Shown here: positions 1-6,423 of the stretch, one piece after another
How positions within the stretch are numbered: the first letter of the stretch is position 1
Layout of the letters: each line of letters begins with the position of its first letter
Assembly (NCBI GenBank): GCA_007117175.1
Contig: SKGZ01000299.1
Location: 1 to 6,423 of the forward strand
DNA: 6,423 bases
Source of the DNA: Bacteriovoracales bacterium
GTDB taxonomy: Bacteria > Bdellovibrionota > Bacteriovoracia > Bacteriovoracales > Bacteriovoracaceae
Reading direction: 5' to 3'
Notes under the pieces: generated by a model
The model's input: the letters and a program-made list of their open reading frames with translations, nothing else
What the model was told of the DNA's origin: nothing
The model's database searches: none
Made by a program: the position numbers and the translations under genes

Positions 1-1054
1 TAATATATTGATAAGAAAGAAAAACCGCTGAGTAAACAGCTCCATCAGAAATTCTTATCCCGTGATGCATTTCATGTTTTTCCTTAATACCCATTAAAAT
101 TTCAATGGCATCTTCTTTACTAGGCTCATGAACTGGCACACTTCTAAAACGTCTCTCCAAAGCACTATCGTTGAGAATATACTTTTGAAATTCTTCAGGT
201 GTAGTGGCTCCAATCGCATGCAACTCTCCTCTGGCCAAAGCTGGCTTTAACAGATTCGCTGCATCCATGGCGCCCTCGGTCCGCCCTGCTCCTACTAATT
301 GATGAATCTCATCAATAAACAAGATCGCCTGGCCATTCTGGCCGGTGATAAACTTTAATAAACTCTGTATCTTTTCTTCAAAGTCCCCTCGATACTTTGT
401 TCCTGCCATCAGGCTTCCCATATCTAGCGAATAAACTGTTTTACCCTTAAGAACATCGGGAACAGCTTGTTTAATAATCAGCTCTGCTAACCCCTCCACA
501 ATAGCCGTTTTTCCTACCCCAGCAGGGCCAACTAAAACTGGATTATTCTTAGAGCGTCTGCCAAGAATCTCCATCACTGCTCGAATTTCCTTAGTTCTGC
601 CAATCACCGGATCAAGTTTACCACTTAACGCCTTCTCATTAAGATTAATTAAAAAAGAAGGGATCTCACTCTCCTGCCCCTCTTCACCCAGTTTTTGATA
701 ATCAAATTGATAATCTTGAAAAATCTGGGGCATAAACTTCACTAAATCTTTTTCTTTAATTTCTGCCTGCCCTTGCTCTGCACTATGAGCTGATGCACTG
801 GTAAACCATTTCATCAAACTAGCACTAGGTCGTAATTGATCAATGGGTATCTCTTGGGACACAGCAGGAAAACTTTTAAGCTTTTCCTCTAAAGCCGGTA
901 AGTACTCTTTAAAAGAGCGAGACAAATAAGTGGACTTATTTTTAATCAACCCCACCAAAAAATGCTCAGGTTTCATTTCAGAGTGTCTGCCCTTCAAGGC
1001 CTCGTTTTGAGCTATGGAATAAGAGCTTAAAAGAATTGAATCAAATTGAAACAT
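1..1054 (-). CDS. ClpA/ClpB-type (Hsp100) AAA+ ATPase, N-terminal half, cut by window edge
   Basis: The reading frame opens at the ATG at 1054 and runs off the left edge after 351 codons without a stop, so only the N-terminal part is present. Residues 1-120 resemble a Clp N-domain: the first repeat is visible (A15/A19, H24, then PEHFLVGLI at 29-37), while the second is poorly conserved. The first AAA+ domain (D1) follows from about 135: Walker A GPAGVGKT at 176-183, pore-loop GTKYRGDF at 218-225, Walker B ILFIDE at 244-249, sensor-1 GATT at 282-285, and arginine-finger segment ALERRF at 298-303. All catalytic residues expected of D1 are present. Proteins of this family are hexameric ATP-driven unfoldases or disaggregases in the cytoplasm. 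The visible part shares features with both ClpB ([16 protein letters not shown]) and ClpA ([16 protein letters not shown]); the middle region and D2, which would decide between disaggregase and ClpP partner, lie outside the window. The start is supported by AAGGTGG 5 nt upstream. Confidence 0.95.
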   Translation of the reverse strand, partial: MFQFDSILLSSYSIAQNEALKGRHSEMKPEHFLVGLIKNKSTYLSRSFKEYLPALEEKLKSFPAVSQEIPIDQLRPSASLMKWFTSASAHSAEQGQAEIKEKDLVKFMPQIFQDYQFDYQKLGEEGQESEIPSFLINLNEKALSGKLDPVIGRTKEIRAVMEILGRRSKNNPVLVGPAGVGKTAIVEGLAELIIKQAVPDVLKGKTVYSLDMGSLMAGTKYRGDFEEKIQSLLKFITGQNGQAILFIDEIHQLVGAGRTEGAMDAANLLKPALARGELHAIGATTPEEFQKYILNDSALERRFRSVPVHEPSKEDAIEILMGIKEKHEMHHGIRISDGAVYSAVFLSYQYI

Positions 1055-1057
1055 TTT

Positions 1058-1090
1058 AACCACCTTGTTAATGTTAATAACAAGATGGTT
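1058..1090 (-). promoter_or_regulatory. Hairpin sequestering the Shine-Dalgarno of the Clp-family gene
   Basis: In the minus-strand RNA the arms AACCAUCUUGUUA (1090-1078) and UAACAAGGUGGUU (1070-1058) pair over 13 positions, with twelve Watson-Crick pairs and one G·U wobble (1085 with 1063). The loop is 7 nt (UUAACAU). The 3' arm contains the complete Shine-Dalgarno and ends 3 nt before the ATG. It is not followed by a U-run, so it is not an intrinsic terminator of the preceding gene. Two readings are possible: an RNA structure limiting ribosome access (thermometer-like, or opened by a ligand or protein), or a DNA operator for a dimeric regulator. The arms do not match CIRCE or the CtsR box. 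The pairing is seen directly; the regulatory role is inferred. Confidence 0.55.
1060..1066 (-). promoter_or_regulatory. Ribosome binding site of the Clp-family gene
   Basis: On the minus strand AAGGTGG stands 5 nt before the ATG at 1054, one base away from the AAGGAGG consensus. It is the strongest Shine-Dalgarno sequence among the genes whose starts are visible, and fixes the start codon. It lies entirely within the 3' arm of the hairpin at 1058-1090. Confidence 0.8.
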
Positions 1091-1116
1091 TCAAAATCAG
1101 ACATGTCAAGGTTACA

Positions 1117-3918
1117 TTAAAAATTACGTAAACCGTTCACTAACGCTTTTTTCTGCCGGCCTGCTTCTCCACTCTGTAAGCTAGCCGGAGTCCTCTTGGC
1201 CGGTTTTAATACCCGAGGATACCCCTCTTTCACATAAGCCTTTGTAATATGATCAAAGATACTCTCACCACGAGCTTGATAATGCTTGGCCCTTTGCAAA
1301 AGATCCTCGGCTTCATCATTATTCATCACCACTCCACCACTTGGCCCTTGACTAGACTCACCATAATCTCCAAAACCTGCAAATGAAGAAAGTGAATCAT
1401 TGGCCTGATTGCCAAATTGTCTTTGATGGTGTTTCTTGCCATCTGCTTGATTAATCGCCTTGCCATCTCTAGCCACACTGTCTACATTCACTGCATTCTG
1501 CCCCACATTGCTATCTAGTTCAGACTCTCCTCGCCCCATCCCCATACCTCTAGACTGCGAAGTCTCTTCACCTGTGCCTGTACCCTGATTCGCACCTGCC
1601 AGCGATCTTCTGGCCCCTCCCGATGCTCTTATTTGTCCCATGGTGGGATCATTCTCTGGGCCACCTTGTCTTTGCGCTCTAGTAATGAAGGGATTGCCTT
1701 TAAAGACCACACCACCGGAACCTGCTCCACCGGAGAATAGATCATTATTAATTCGACCAAAATCACCACCTTGATTTCCTCGCTGTCTATCCCCGCCATT
1801 GAAATCAGTGCCATCTCCAAAGACTAACTTTTGAAAACACTCATTTTTTTGCATGGCATAGCCATCACTTTTGGCACTTTCTTCTGTGGAAAAAATATCT
1901 CTTCTCTTAGCTGCTTTAGATTGATAGATCTTACTCAAGTAAATCGCATCATTGTAAGTATAGGCTAAGAGCTTTGCTCTTGGAGCTAAGTCCTTGCCTT
2001 TGGCTTGAAGCGCTGTAATCACTTCTGTGTTTCCAAGAATTGTAGTGAATTCTTCATTACGAGTACTGCTAGAACTGCCATCGAAGTATCGCCTTAGTTT
2101 GTTTTTTCTATGAGCTGCATAAATATAACTTTGGGTAAACATCCTTTTGGCCATCTGCTTTATTCTTTGATCATAATCACGACATCTTTGATCACTTGCT
2201 TGATTACTTGTACTAGCTGAACTGCTACCTTGGCTTGAGTAATTATCCAAGAGGCTTCCACTCTCTTCTTCACTTTCAATATCTGTATTATTAACCTTAC
2301 GATAAGCGCAATAAGCCGAAAGGTCTAAGTCAGGATCAACAAGTAATTTATCATTTTTTTCCAGTCTTTCTTTATCCATTCCTTTGACTAGAGAAGCGTA
2401 ATACTGATGTAACTTTTCTTCCCACTCTTTCTCAACCTTATCATAGAAATCCTTAACATCGCTGTCTCGTAGGGTTGCTTTATTTTCTTTTAGGAGAAAA
2501 ACTGTACCGCCACTAGGTACAGCTGTTACTACTCTACCTAAATTTGTATTTCCTTTTCTGCGAATAAAATTCGGCTTAACTCCCAGGTCACTTGCCCTCT
2601 TTGGCAGCATAGGATCTAACCACCACATAGTTCTTTCATCAATGGAATTCAATGCTCCTACATTCTTAATATACCTCTCTTCCACTCTATTCGCACCAGC
2701 ATAAAGATGAGAGCGAGTCCCCCCCTGCTTCATACGCCAAATATAGCGCTGTTTTCTCTTATTTTTTCTAGTTCGACTAGTATCTTTTTGATCTGCAAAG
2801 CGAGCAGTTGTACTATTGTGTTTAACAGCAACAAAATCATCAAAAAAACGTCTGAGACTATGAGCCTTTTCACTGCCATTGCCAAAACCATCTTTGGCTA
2901 GTCCACTATAAAGAGCTGCCATTTCCTCTTCGTAATCAGCTTTGGCAAGTTCAAACTTCTCCATGAGGCGAAAAATATCTTTCCCGTTCCCTAAGCGACT
3001 GGCCAGTGTTCTTTGTGCAATCTCTTCTCCTAAGAAAACAACTTTTTCATTTGAGCGTCGATCAAGAGTCTTGAGTGTATTCAATTCAACAAAAATATCT
3101 TGCAATTTCTCATTGAGCCTACCACTGATTGCCTTCCTCTGATGAGCTAATTGATTCATTGTTTTGGTAATAGACTCTTTCATCCCAAAACGATCTTTCT
3201 CCTCTGGTTCACCTAGATGAAACATTAACTCTAATGACCTTAAATTAAGAGTAAGCTCTTGCAAATTTCGTGCATGTTGTTCATTGAGTTTCAAGTTACA
3301 GCTATTAGAATTTGATAAGTGATTAAGAATATCATTCAGGGCACTTAAGTCTCTTGGCTTTTGCTCGCATATGCTTGTACTTTCATTTTTCTCTAGCCCT
3401 ACATTACAGCGAACTCCACTCGGAGCAAGTTCACCTTCATCAGCATAACGACAAAATCGACTCTGAGCACATTGCCCGCCGACACATTTTAATGATGCAC
3501 ACTGTGAATGACCCTGACAAGCTCCACCTATTTCATCCACATCCATTGCCTTCAGAGTCTCTGATTCTTCTAAGTTATCAAGAATATTTGCTAGCTCGTC
3601 TGGAAAGTGATCATCATCTCCTAGTAGACAACCTTGACCATTGCTACAATGGGAATGTGAAGTACATGTATCTAAAAAAACTGTTCTACGAATATTTGTT
3701 TCATTCTCGCTGCTAAAAAAATATTCCGCATCCTTATTATAACAAAGCGCGGGATTGCTAGTACACTCAGGGTTACTCTCTAAGCAACTCAAATACTGAC
3801 TATCCGATCTTAAATAATCATAGCAAGCACTATAAGGCGGCTTTTCTTCTGCCTCATCGGCTTGAACAAACACATGAGTGTAAAAATACGCAGCACTGAT
3901 TAAGAGAAATGTTTTCAT
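1117..3918 (-). CDS. Large secreted cysteine-rich multidomain protein, function unknown
   Basis: I do not recognise a family across this 933-residue protein. Residues 1-20 form a plausible Sec signal peptide ending VQA, with D21 as the likely mature start. Residues 32-207 carry 15 of the 18 cysteines. Two similar modules stand out, C85-TSHSH-C91-x5-C97 and C134-QGHSQ-C140-x4-C145-x4-C150; this spacing resembles small disulfide-bonded modules of extracellular proteins. Residues 209-345 are mostly charged and helical, perhaps coiled coil. A basic patch lies at 382-398, and a Ser-rich linker at 555-577 follows an acidic stretch. Residues 700-865 are low-complexity, rich in Gly, Asn, Gln and Ser. 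A compact helical segment at 867-904 (NNDEAEDLLQRAKHY, then ESIFDHI and GYPRVL) closes the fold before a basic tail. The start is supported by the signal peptide and AAAGG 7 nt upstream. It lies 132 bases downstream of the lipoprotein gene. A periplasmic, surface or released structural protein is the best guess; no enzymatic motif was seen. Confidence 0.9.
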   Translation of the reverse strand: MKTFLLISAAYFYTHVFVQADEAEEKPPYSACYDYLRSDSQYLSCLESNPECTSNPALCYNKDAEYFFSSENETNIRRTVFLDTCTSHSHCSNGQGCLLGDDDHFPDELANILDNLEESETLKAMDVDEIGGACQGHSQCASLKCVGGQCAQSRFCRYADEGELAPSGVRCNVGLEKNESTSICEQKPRDLSALNDILNHLSNSNSCNLKLNEQHARNLQELTLNLRSLELMFHLGEPEEKDRFGMKESITKTMNQLAHQRKAISGRLNEKLQDIFVELNTLKTLDRRSNEKVVFLGEEIAQRTLASRLGNGKDIFRLMEKFELAKADYEEEMAALYSGLAKDGFGNGSEKAHSLRRFFDDFVAVKHNSTTARFADQKDTSRTRKNKRKQRYIWRMKQGGTRSHLYAGANRVEERYIKNVGALNSIDERTMWWLDPMLPKRASDLGVKPNFIRRKGNTNLGRVVTAVPSGGTVFLLKENKATLRDSDVKDFYDKVEKEWEEKLHQYYASLVKGMDKERLEKNDKLLVDPDLDLSAYCAYRKVNNTDIESEEESGSLLDNYSSQGSSSASTSNQASDQRCRDYDQRIKQMAKRMFTQSYIYAAHRKNKLRRYFDGSSSSTRNEEFTTILGNTEVITALQAKGKDLAPRAKLLAYTYNDAIYLSKIYQSKAAKRRDIFSTEESAKSDGYAMQKNECFQKLVFGDGTDFNGGDRQRGNQGGDFGRINNDLFSGGAGSGGVVFKGNPFITRAQRQGGPENDPTMGQIRASGGARRSLAGANQGTGTGEETSQSRGMGMGRGESELDSNVGQNAVNVDSVARDGKAINQADGKKHHQRQFGNQANDSLSSFAGFGDYGESSQGPSGGVVMNNDEAEDLLQRAKHYQARGESIFDHITKAYVKEGYPRVLKPAKRTPASLQSGEAGRQKKALVNGLRNF

Positions 3919-3925
3919 AAAACAA

Positions 3926-3930
3926 CCTTT
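3926..3930 (-). promoter_or_regulatory. Ribosome binding site of the 933-residue secreted protein gene
   Basis: AAAGG stands 7 nt before the ATG at 3918 on the minus strand. Together with the signal peptide that begins at this Met, it supports the chosen start. Confidence 0.6.
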
Positions 3931-4008
3931 GCTCTATTGTAAGCTTATCGGCTGCTTGCGAATAAAGTTGAGCACTAAACTCTTGTTTTTATTGATTAGA
4001 ATTAATTT

Positions 4009-4038
4009 TGCACTTGCCAAGAAAAATGGGCATTTGCA
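4009..4038. repeat. Imperfect inverted repeat between the lipoprotein and large secreted protein genes
   Basis: The arms tgcacttgcc (4009-4018) and ggcatttgca (4029-4038) are complementary at 8 of 10 positions, across a 10-base AT-rich spacer. There is no T-run after either arm, so a terminator is not supported. It lies in the 132-base gap upstream of the large secreted protein gene and could be a regulator site or chance. The rest of this gap shows no promoter I would defend. Confidence 0.25.
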
Positions 4039-4050
4039 CCAGAAAATTGC

Positions 4051-4833
4051 CTAGAGGCGCTCACCAAAGAGAATAGGATTAGCCTGCTCGAGATGATAAT
4101 GATAGCGCTTTGCCAATTGCAAGCAATGAAAAGAGACTTCTTCATGATCATTGACTCTCAAAGCAATCGCTTGAATTTGGGCGGTATTGGCAAGCAGTGA
4201 TAGCTCATACTCAACCTGCTGATGAGTAATTTTAGTCATATAAAGATTAGAGGCCTGATAGCGAAGTCTTTGGATCTCAACTTGACCTAGATTTTCTGAT
4301 AGCTCATTTTCCTTGACCCCAATGAAGTTTTGCGGATAGAGATCTGTATAAAACTGAAACCCTAAAGCATCATAAATTATATTGTCAATTTCAAGGGGAA
4401 AAAGTTTTAAGTCTACAGAAGTATAGGTCAGTTTTTGCCCTTGGGCATTCTTAAAAATCAAAGGTTGATCAAAGGCCAACTGCAATAGGGTATATGGACT
4501 TTGCTTGACAGATATAGGATGCCTCTGTGTTCTCATGATTTGTTGAGTATGGCAATTTTGCAAATGAGCTGGAAGCTGAGAGATCCTTCCCTCTTTAATT
4601 GTTAAGAACTCATTTTCTGCAGTGACTTCAATAATATCCAAAATATCTTTTCTTTTAAAAAAGTCATCCAGATTTTTTTTATTTTCATCTCCAATATCGA
4701 GTGTCTGCTCATTTTCTGCTTGTGGAGTAAGATTAGGATTTTCAGGCGATAAAAACTCCTTAACATGGGAGTTGTTATTTTGGGAGCAAGCACTAATCAA
4801 AAATAAGATGGCAATGAGTTTTAATCTTTTCAT
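4051..4833 (-). CDS. Outer-membrane-type lipoprotein, function unknown
   Basis: The 260-residue product begins with a classic lipoprotein signal: basic MKRLK, a hydrophobic core, and lipobox ISAC with the lipidated cysteine at C16. Ser at +2 is the usual signal for transfer to the outer membrane by the Lol system. Residues 17-60 are polar, acidic and Asn-rich, and probably form a flexible tether. The rest looks like a mixed alpha/beta periplasmic domain with alternating hydrophobic strands (about 113-165 and 184-240). C94 and C237 are the only other cysteines and could form a disulfide. I recognise no named domain and no catalytic motif. The start is fixed by the signal peptide, but no Shine-Dalgarno sequence precedes it; a -10-like element lies 6 nt upstream, suggesting a leaderless message. 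It sits 70 bases after the LamG/haem gene and 132 before the large secreted protein gene, in the same direction, so a shared envelope role is possible. Confidence 0.88.
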   Translation of the reverse strand: MKRLKLIAILFLISACSQNNNSHVKEFLSPENPNLTPQAENEQTLDIGDENKKNLDDFFKRKDILDIIEVTAENEFLTIKEGRISQLPAHLQNCHTQQIMRTQRHPISVKQSPYTLLQLAFDQPLIFKNAQGQKLTYTSVDLKLFPLEIDNIIYDALGFQFYTDLYPQNFIGVKENELSENLGQVEIQRLRYQASNLYMTKITHQQVEYELSLLANTAQIQAIALRVNDHEEVSFHCLQLAKRYHYHLEQANPILFGERL

Positions 4834-4839
4834 ATGTCT

Positions 4840-4848
4840 ATTTTAGCA
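4840..4848 (-). promoter_or_regulatory. Extended -10-like element giving a possible leaderless lipoprotein transcript
   Basis: On the minus strand TGCTAAAAT combines the extended -10 TGn with TAAAAT, a 5/6 match to TATAAT. Only six bases (AGACAT) separate it from the ATG at 4833, so the usual initiation distance would put +1 on the A of the start codon. The -35 position at 17-bp spacing is TGCCTT, a poor match, which an extended -10 can tolerate. The absence of a Shine-Dalgarno sequence agrees with this. AT-rich DNA makes chance matches common. Confidence 0.35.
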
Positions 4849-4851
4849 AAT

Positions 4852-4877
4852 TCACTGCATTGAAGGCATGGCAGTGA
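4852..4877 (-). terminator. Weak stem-loop after the LamG/haem protein gene
   Basis: The arms tcactgcat (4852-4860) and atggcagtga (4868-4877) pair over nine positions with one bulged base and a 7-base loop. The stem lies 26 bases after the stop of the LamG/haem gene. Only a short ATTTG follows it on the minus strand, so it is at best a weak intrinsic terminator. It may instead be an mRNA 3'-end stabilising stem or a protein site, as it adjoins the possible promoter of the lipoprotein gene. Confidence 0.3.
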
Positions 4878-4903
4878 GTAAGCATTACAAGGCCGTTTAA
4901 TTT

Positions 4904-6423
4904 TTAGTCATCTCGATAAGGAGCCATCTTAGGAGCAAAATCGAAAACTTCATCTAAAATATCAGTTTGCAAAAGCTCTACACCGTTTTTATGAGGTTTC
5001 ATGCCGTGTAAGCGAGGAGGTGGATCCATCGGGAGTCGTCTGTGATCGTGCTCACGCATTAATCCATCAACTTTAATAAGAGCAATATCACTGAGACTGT
5101 TTAATTGCCCCGCAGGTTGATGGTGACAACTCAGACAAAAAGGAACCTTACTAAAGTCAGGTCGTTCTTGCCCTGCCCTGACTGGTAAGTTTCTAATTCC
5201 TAGCACTTGATCTCGCAAACAGCGATTACTCTTATCAGCGCGATGGACATGAGCTGCGCATAAAGTTTTTTGGTGCTGATCCGCAAATTCATTAGGACTC
5301 TCATAGGATTCTATTACTAATTGCTCACAAACTTGAGCGGTGTGCCGAGGCGTAATTAAACGAAAGCCACCTTCAAGAGACTTGGCAAGACCACCAAACT
5401 TAGTTCCGCCACCTCCTGGCACTGGTGGGTCCATTGAGAAAGTGTGCAAAGTTAAAAGACCACTGGCCACTGCCTTATCCACTAAAGGAGCAAGTAACTC
5501 TGAACGATCAGAGCTTTTCACTTCTACCAGACTGCCATAAGCTTGATTGCAAAGATACTCATCAAAAAATGAAGGAACAGATTGAGGACTGGCAGCTGGG
5601 CCAGTTGGAAATTCATAAACCCTCAATTCATCAATCCAGCCTTGGAAAGGTGCTGGTTGTCTTAGACCTCGTCCGATAAAACGTGGTCCACCAATATAGA
5701 AATTATTACGCCGCACGGTATGAAAACTAAATGGTGTTCCACCTTGAGAATTATTAAAGAAGAGAAAACTTTTGGCATAAAAATGACCCTGAGATTCTTT
5801 TACCTCTTCTAGTTTGGTCCCATCAATATAAAACTCTAACTTTCTGCCATTAAAAAAATGAATATTATTCCTACCTCTAATTACGGTACTGGTAATCTTC
5901 ACTGCGATATGAAAATACTCTGCTGGTTTCTTATCAAACTTTTTCATCGAAATCTTTTGAACTGGTTGGCCTTGAACGTGGGCCTGAATATGATGGTCTT
6001 CAATTTCAATAGAAGAGTGATCAGGAAACATAAAAAGTGTCATTCTTCGATTAAAATCTTCTGGAGCAATCCAAAGACTTAAAAGATAATTATGAGCTTG
6101 ATCCGCTGAGTCTATTTCAGCTTGTAAAAAATCATTCTCTCCATCTAAGTAAATTCCTTTACCATAAACACCTCCCATGGCGACAGGTTCAACTCTCGCT
6201 CCCCCTTTTAATTCCAAATAACTTGGGACCACTGTACCATTGGGAGTTTTTTCAAAAGTAGCTGCGTTTTGCACTAGCGGTGTTTCTTTAAGTTTAAACT
6301 GAGAGTAAGTATTTTCTTCACCACTCACAGATGAGTGATTCTCAGGAAAGTAACCATTCTTATAATAGTAAATTCTTCTCTGACCAGTTTGATATGAACT
6401 AATGGGTGAATTCATATGAGAGA
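4904..6423 (-). CDS. LamG/concanavalin-like domain protein with C-terminal CXXCH c-type haem motif, 5' end cut
   Basis: The frame is open through the right edge: codons for Ser and His precede the first visible Met at 6415, and no Shine-Dalgarno sequence or signal peptide is seen there, so the true start lies outside the window. Numbering is from that Met (503 residues to the stop). Residues about 64-270 have the hallmarks of a LamG/concanavalin A-like jelly roll: GKGIYLDGENDFL at 85-97 at the start, YFHIAVKI at 167-174, LEFYIDGTKL at 193-202, and closing strand GWIDELRVYE at 259-268. Residues 289-420 are unassigned, with Cys at 289, 363, 386 and 399 and a Gly/Pro turn at 330-337. The C-terminus has CLSCH at 427-431 (bases 5123-5137), a canonical CXXCH haem c site, followed 32 residues later by RRLPMDPP, where M463 could be the distal ligand as in monohaem cytochrome c. 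Covalent haem attachment would require export. LamG domains usually bind glycans or proteins; a redox or sensing role at the surface is inferred. Confidence 0.87.
   Translation of the reverse strand, partial: SHMNSPISSYQTGQRRIYYYKNGYFPENHSSVSGEENTYSQFKLKETPLVQNAATFEKTPNGTVVPSYLELKGGARVEPVAMGGVYGKGIYLDGENDFLQAEIDSADQAHNYLLSLWIAPEDFNRRMTLFMFPDHSSIEIEDHHIQAHVQGQPVQKISMKKFDKKPAEYFHIAVKITSTVIRGRNNIHFFNGRKLEFYIDGTKLEEVKESQGHFYAKSFLFFNNSQGGTPFSFHTVRRNNFYIGGPRFIGRGLRQPAPFQGWIDELRVYEFPTGPAASPQSVPSFFDEYLCNQAYGSLVEVKSSDRSELLAPLVDKAVASGLLTLHTFSMDPPVPGGGGTKFGGLAKSLEGGFRLITPRHTAQVCEQLVIESYESPNEFADQHQKTLCAAHVHRADKSNRCLRDQVLGIRNLPVRAGQERPDFSKVPFCLSCHHQPAGQLNSLSDIALIKVDGLMREHDHRRLPMDPPPRLHGMKPHKNGVELLQTDILDEVFDFAPKMAPYRDD

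Noticed and set aside
1..1054. ClpV (type VI secretion ATPase) as identity of the left-edge gene
   Set aside because: ClpV proteins have a diverged pore-loop region (AGxxxKGEF), whereas this protein has the ClpA/ClpB form GTKYRGDF, and no type VI secretion gene is nearby.
1078..1095. Heat-shock sigma-32-type promoter (TTTGAAA) before the Clp-family gene
   Set aside because: No CCCCAT-like -10 element follows at the expected distance.
1104..1109. Perfect TTGACA on the minus strand upstream of the Clp-family gene as a -35 box
   Set aside because: At spacings of 16-18 bases the hexamers are CATCTT, ATCTTG and TCTTGT, none an acceptable -10, so no promoter is called.
3354..3716. A 120-codon plus-strand open frame, His- and Leu-rich
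   Set aside because: It lies wholly antisense to the cysteine-rich part of the 933-residue secreted protein gene. It has no recognisable motif, and its composition is what the complement of that gene would give.
3936..3941. TACAAT as a -10 box for the 933-residue secreted protein gene
   Set aside because: Transcription would begin inside or just at the Shine-Dalgarno AAAGG (3926-3930), and no acceptable -35 lies upstream.
4622..4846. Plus-strand open frame of 74 codons opposite the lipoprotein signal peptide
   Set aside because: The minus-strand gene has a clear lipobox and signal peptide; the Ser/Phe-rich plus-strand product is a shadow of its Lys/Glu-rich coding.
5340..6082. Several plus-strand open frames of 66-84 codons
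   Set aside because: All are antisense to the LamG/haem gene, whose minus-strand product has recognisable LamG and CXXCH motifs; none has a motif of its own.

Overview
The window holds four collinear protein genes, all on the minus strand, with short gaps (70, 132 and 62 bases) and no RNA gene, insertion sequence or CRISPR array that I can see. In transcription order, from the right edge to the left, they are: (1) a LamG-fold protein with a C-terminal CXXCH haem-attachment motif, open at the right edge so its N-terminus is missing; (2) a 260-residue lipoprotein of unknown function; (3) a 933-residue secreted multidomain protein with a cysteine-rich N-terminal region; (4) the N-terminal half of a ClpA/ClpB-type (Hsp100) AAA+ ATPase, cut by the left edge.

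The organism is a bacterium, almost certainly Gram-negative. The lipoprotein has a lipobox Cys followed by Ser, which fits outer-membrane sorting. A c-type haem motif sits in a protein expected outside the cytoplasm. DNA composition is AT-leaning (about 40% GC by eye). A large cysteine-rich secreted protein beside an orphan lipoprotein and a LamG/haem protein is reminiscent of Bdellovibrionota or other delta-proteobacteria-like lineages. That placement is an inference from style, not from a marker gene.

Three of the four genes encode envelope or exported proteins. The fourth is a cytoplasmic unfoldase, and the only one whose family is certain. Whether it works with the exported proteins or is merely next to them cannot be settled here. 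I see no recognisable operon of known function.

Two non-coding points stand out. First, a 13-bp, G·U-only-imperfect hairpin buries the whole Shine-Dalgarno sequence of the Clp-family gene and ends 3 nt before its ATG, as expected for a translational switch. Second, the lipoprotein gene has no Shine-Dalgarno sequence but has an extended -10-like element exactly 6 nt before its ATG, suggesting a leaderless message. The most unusual protein is the LamG/CXXCH fusion.
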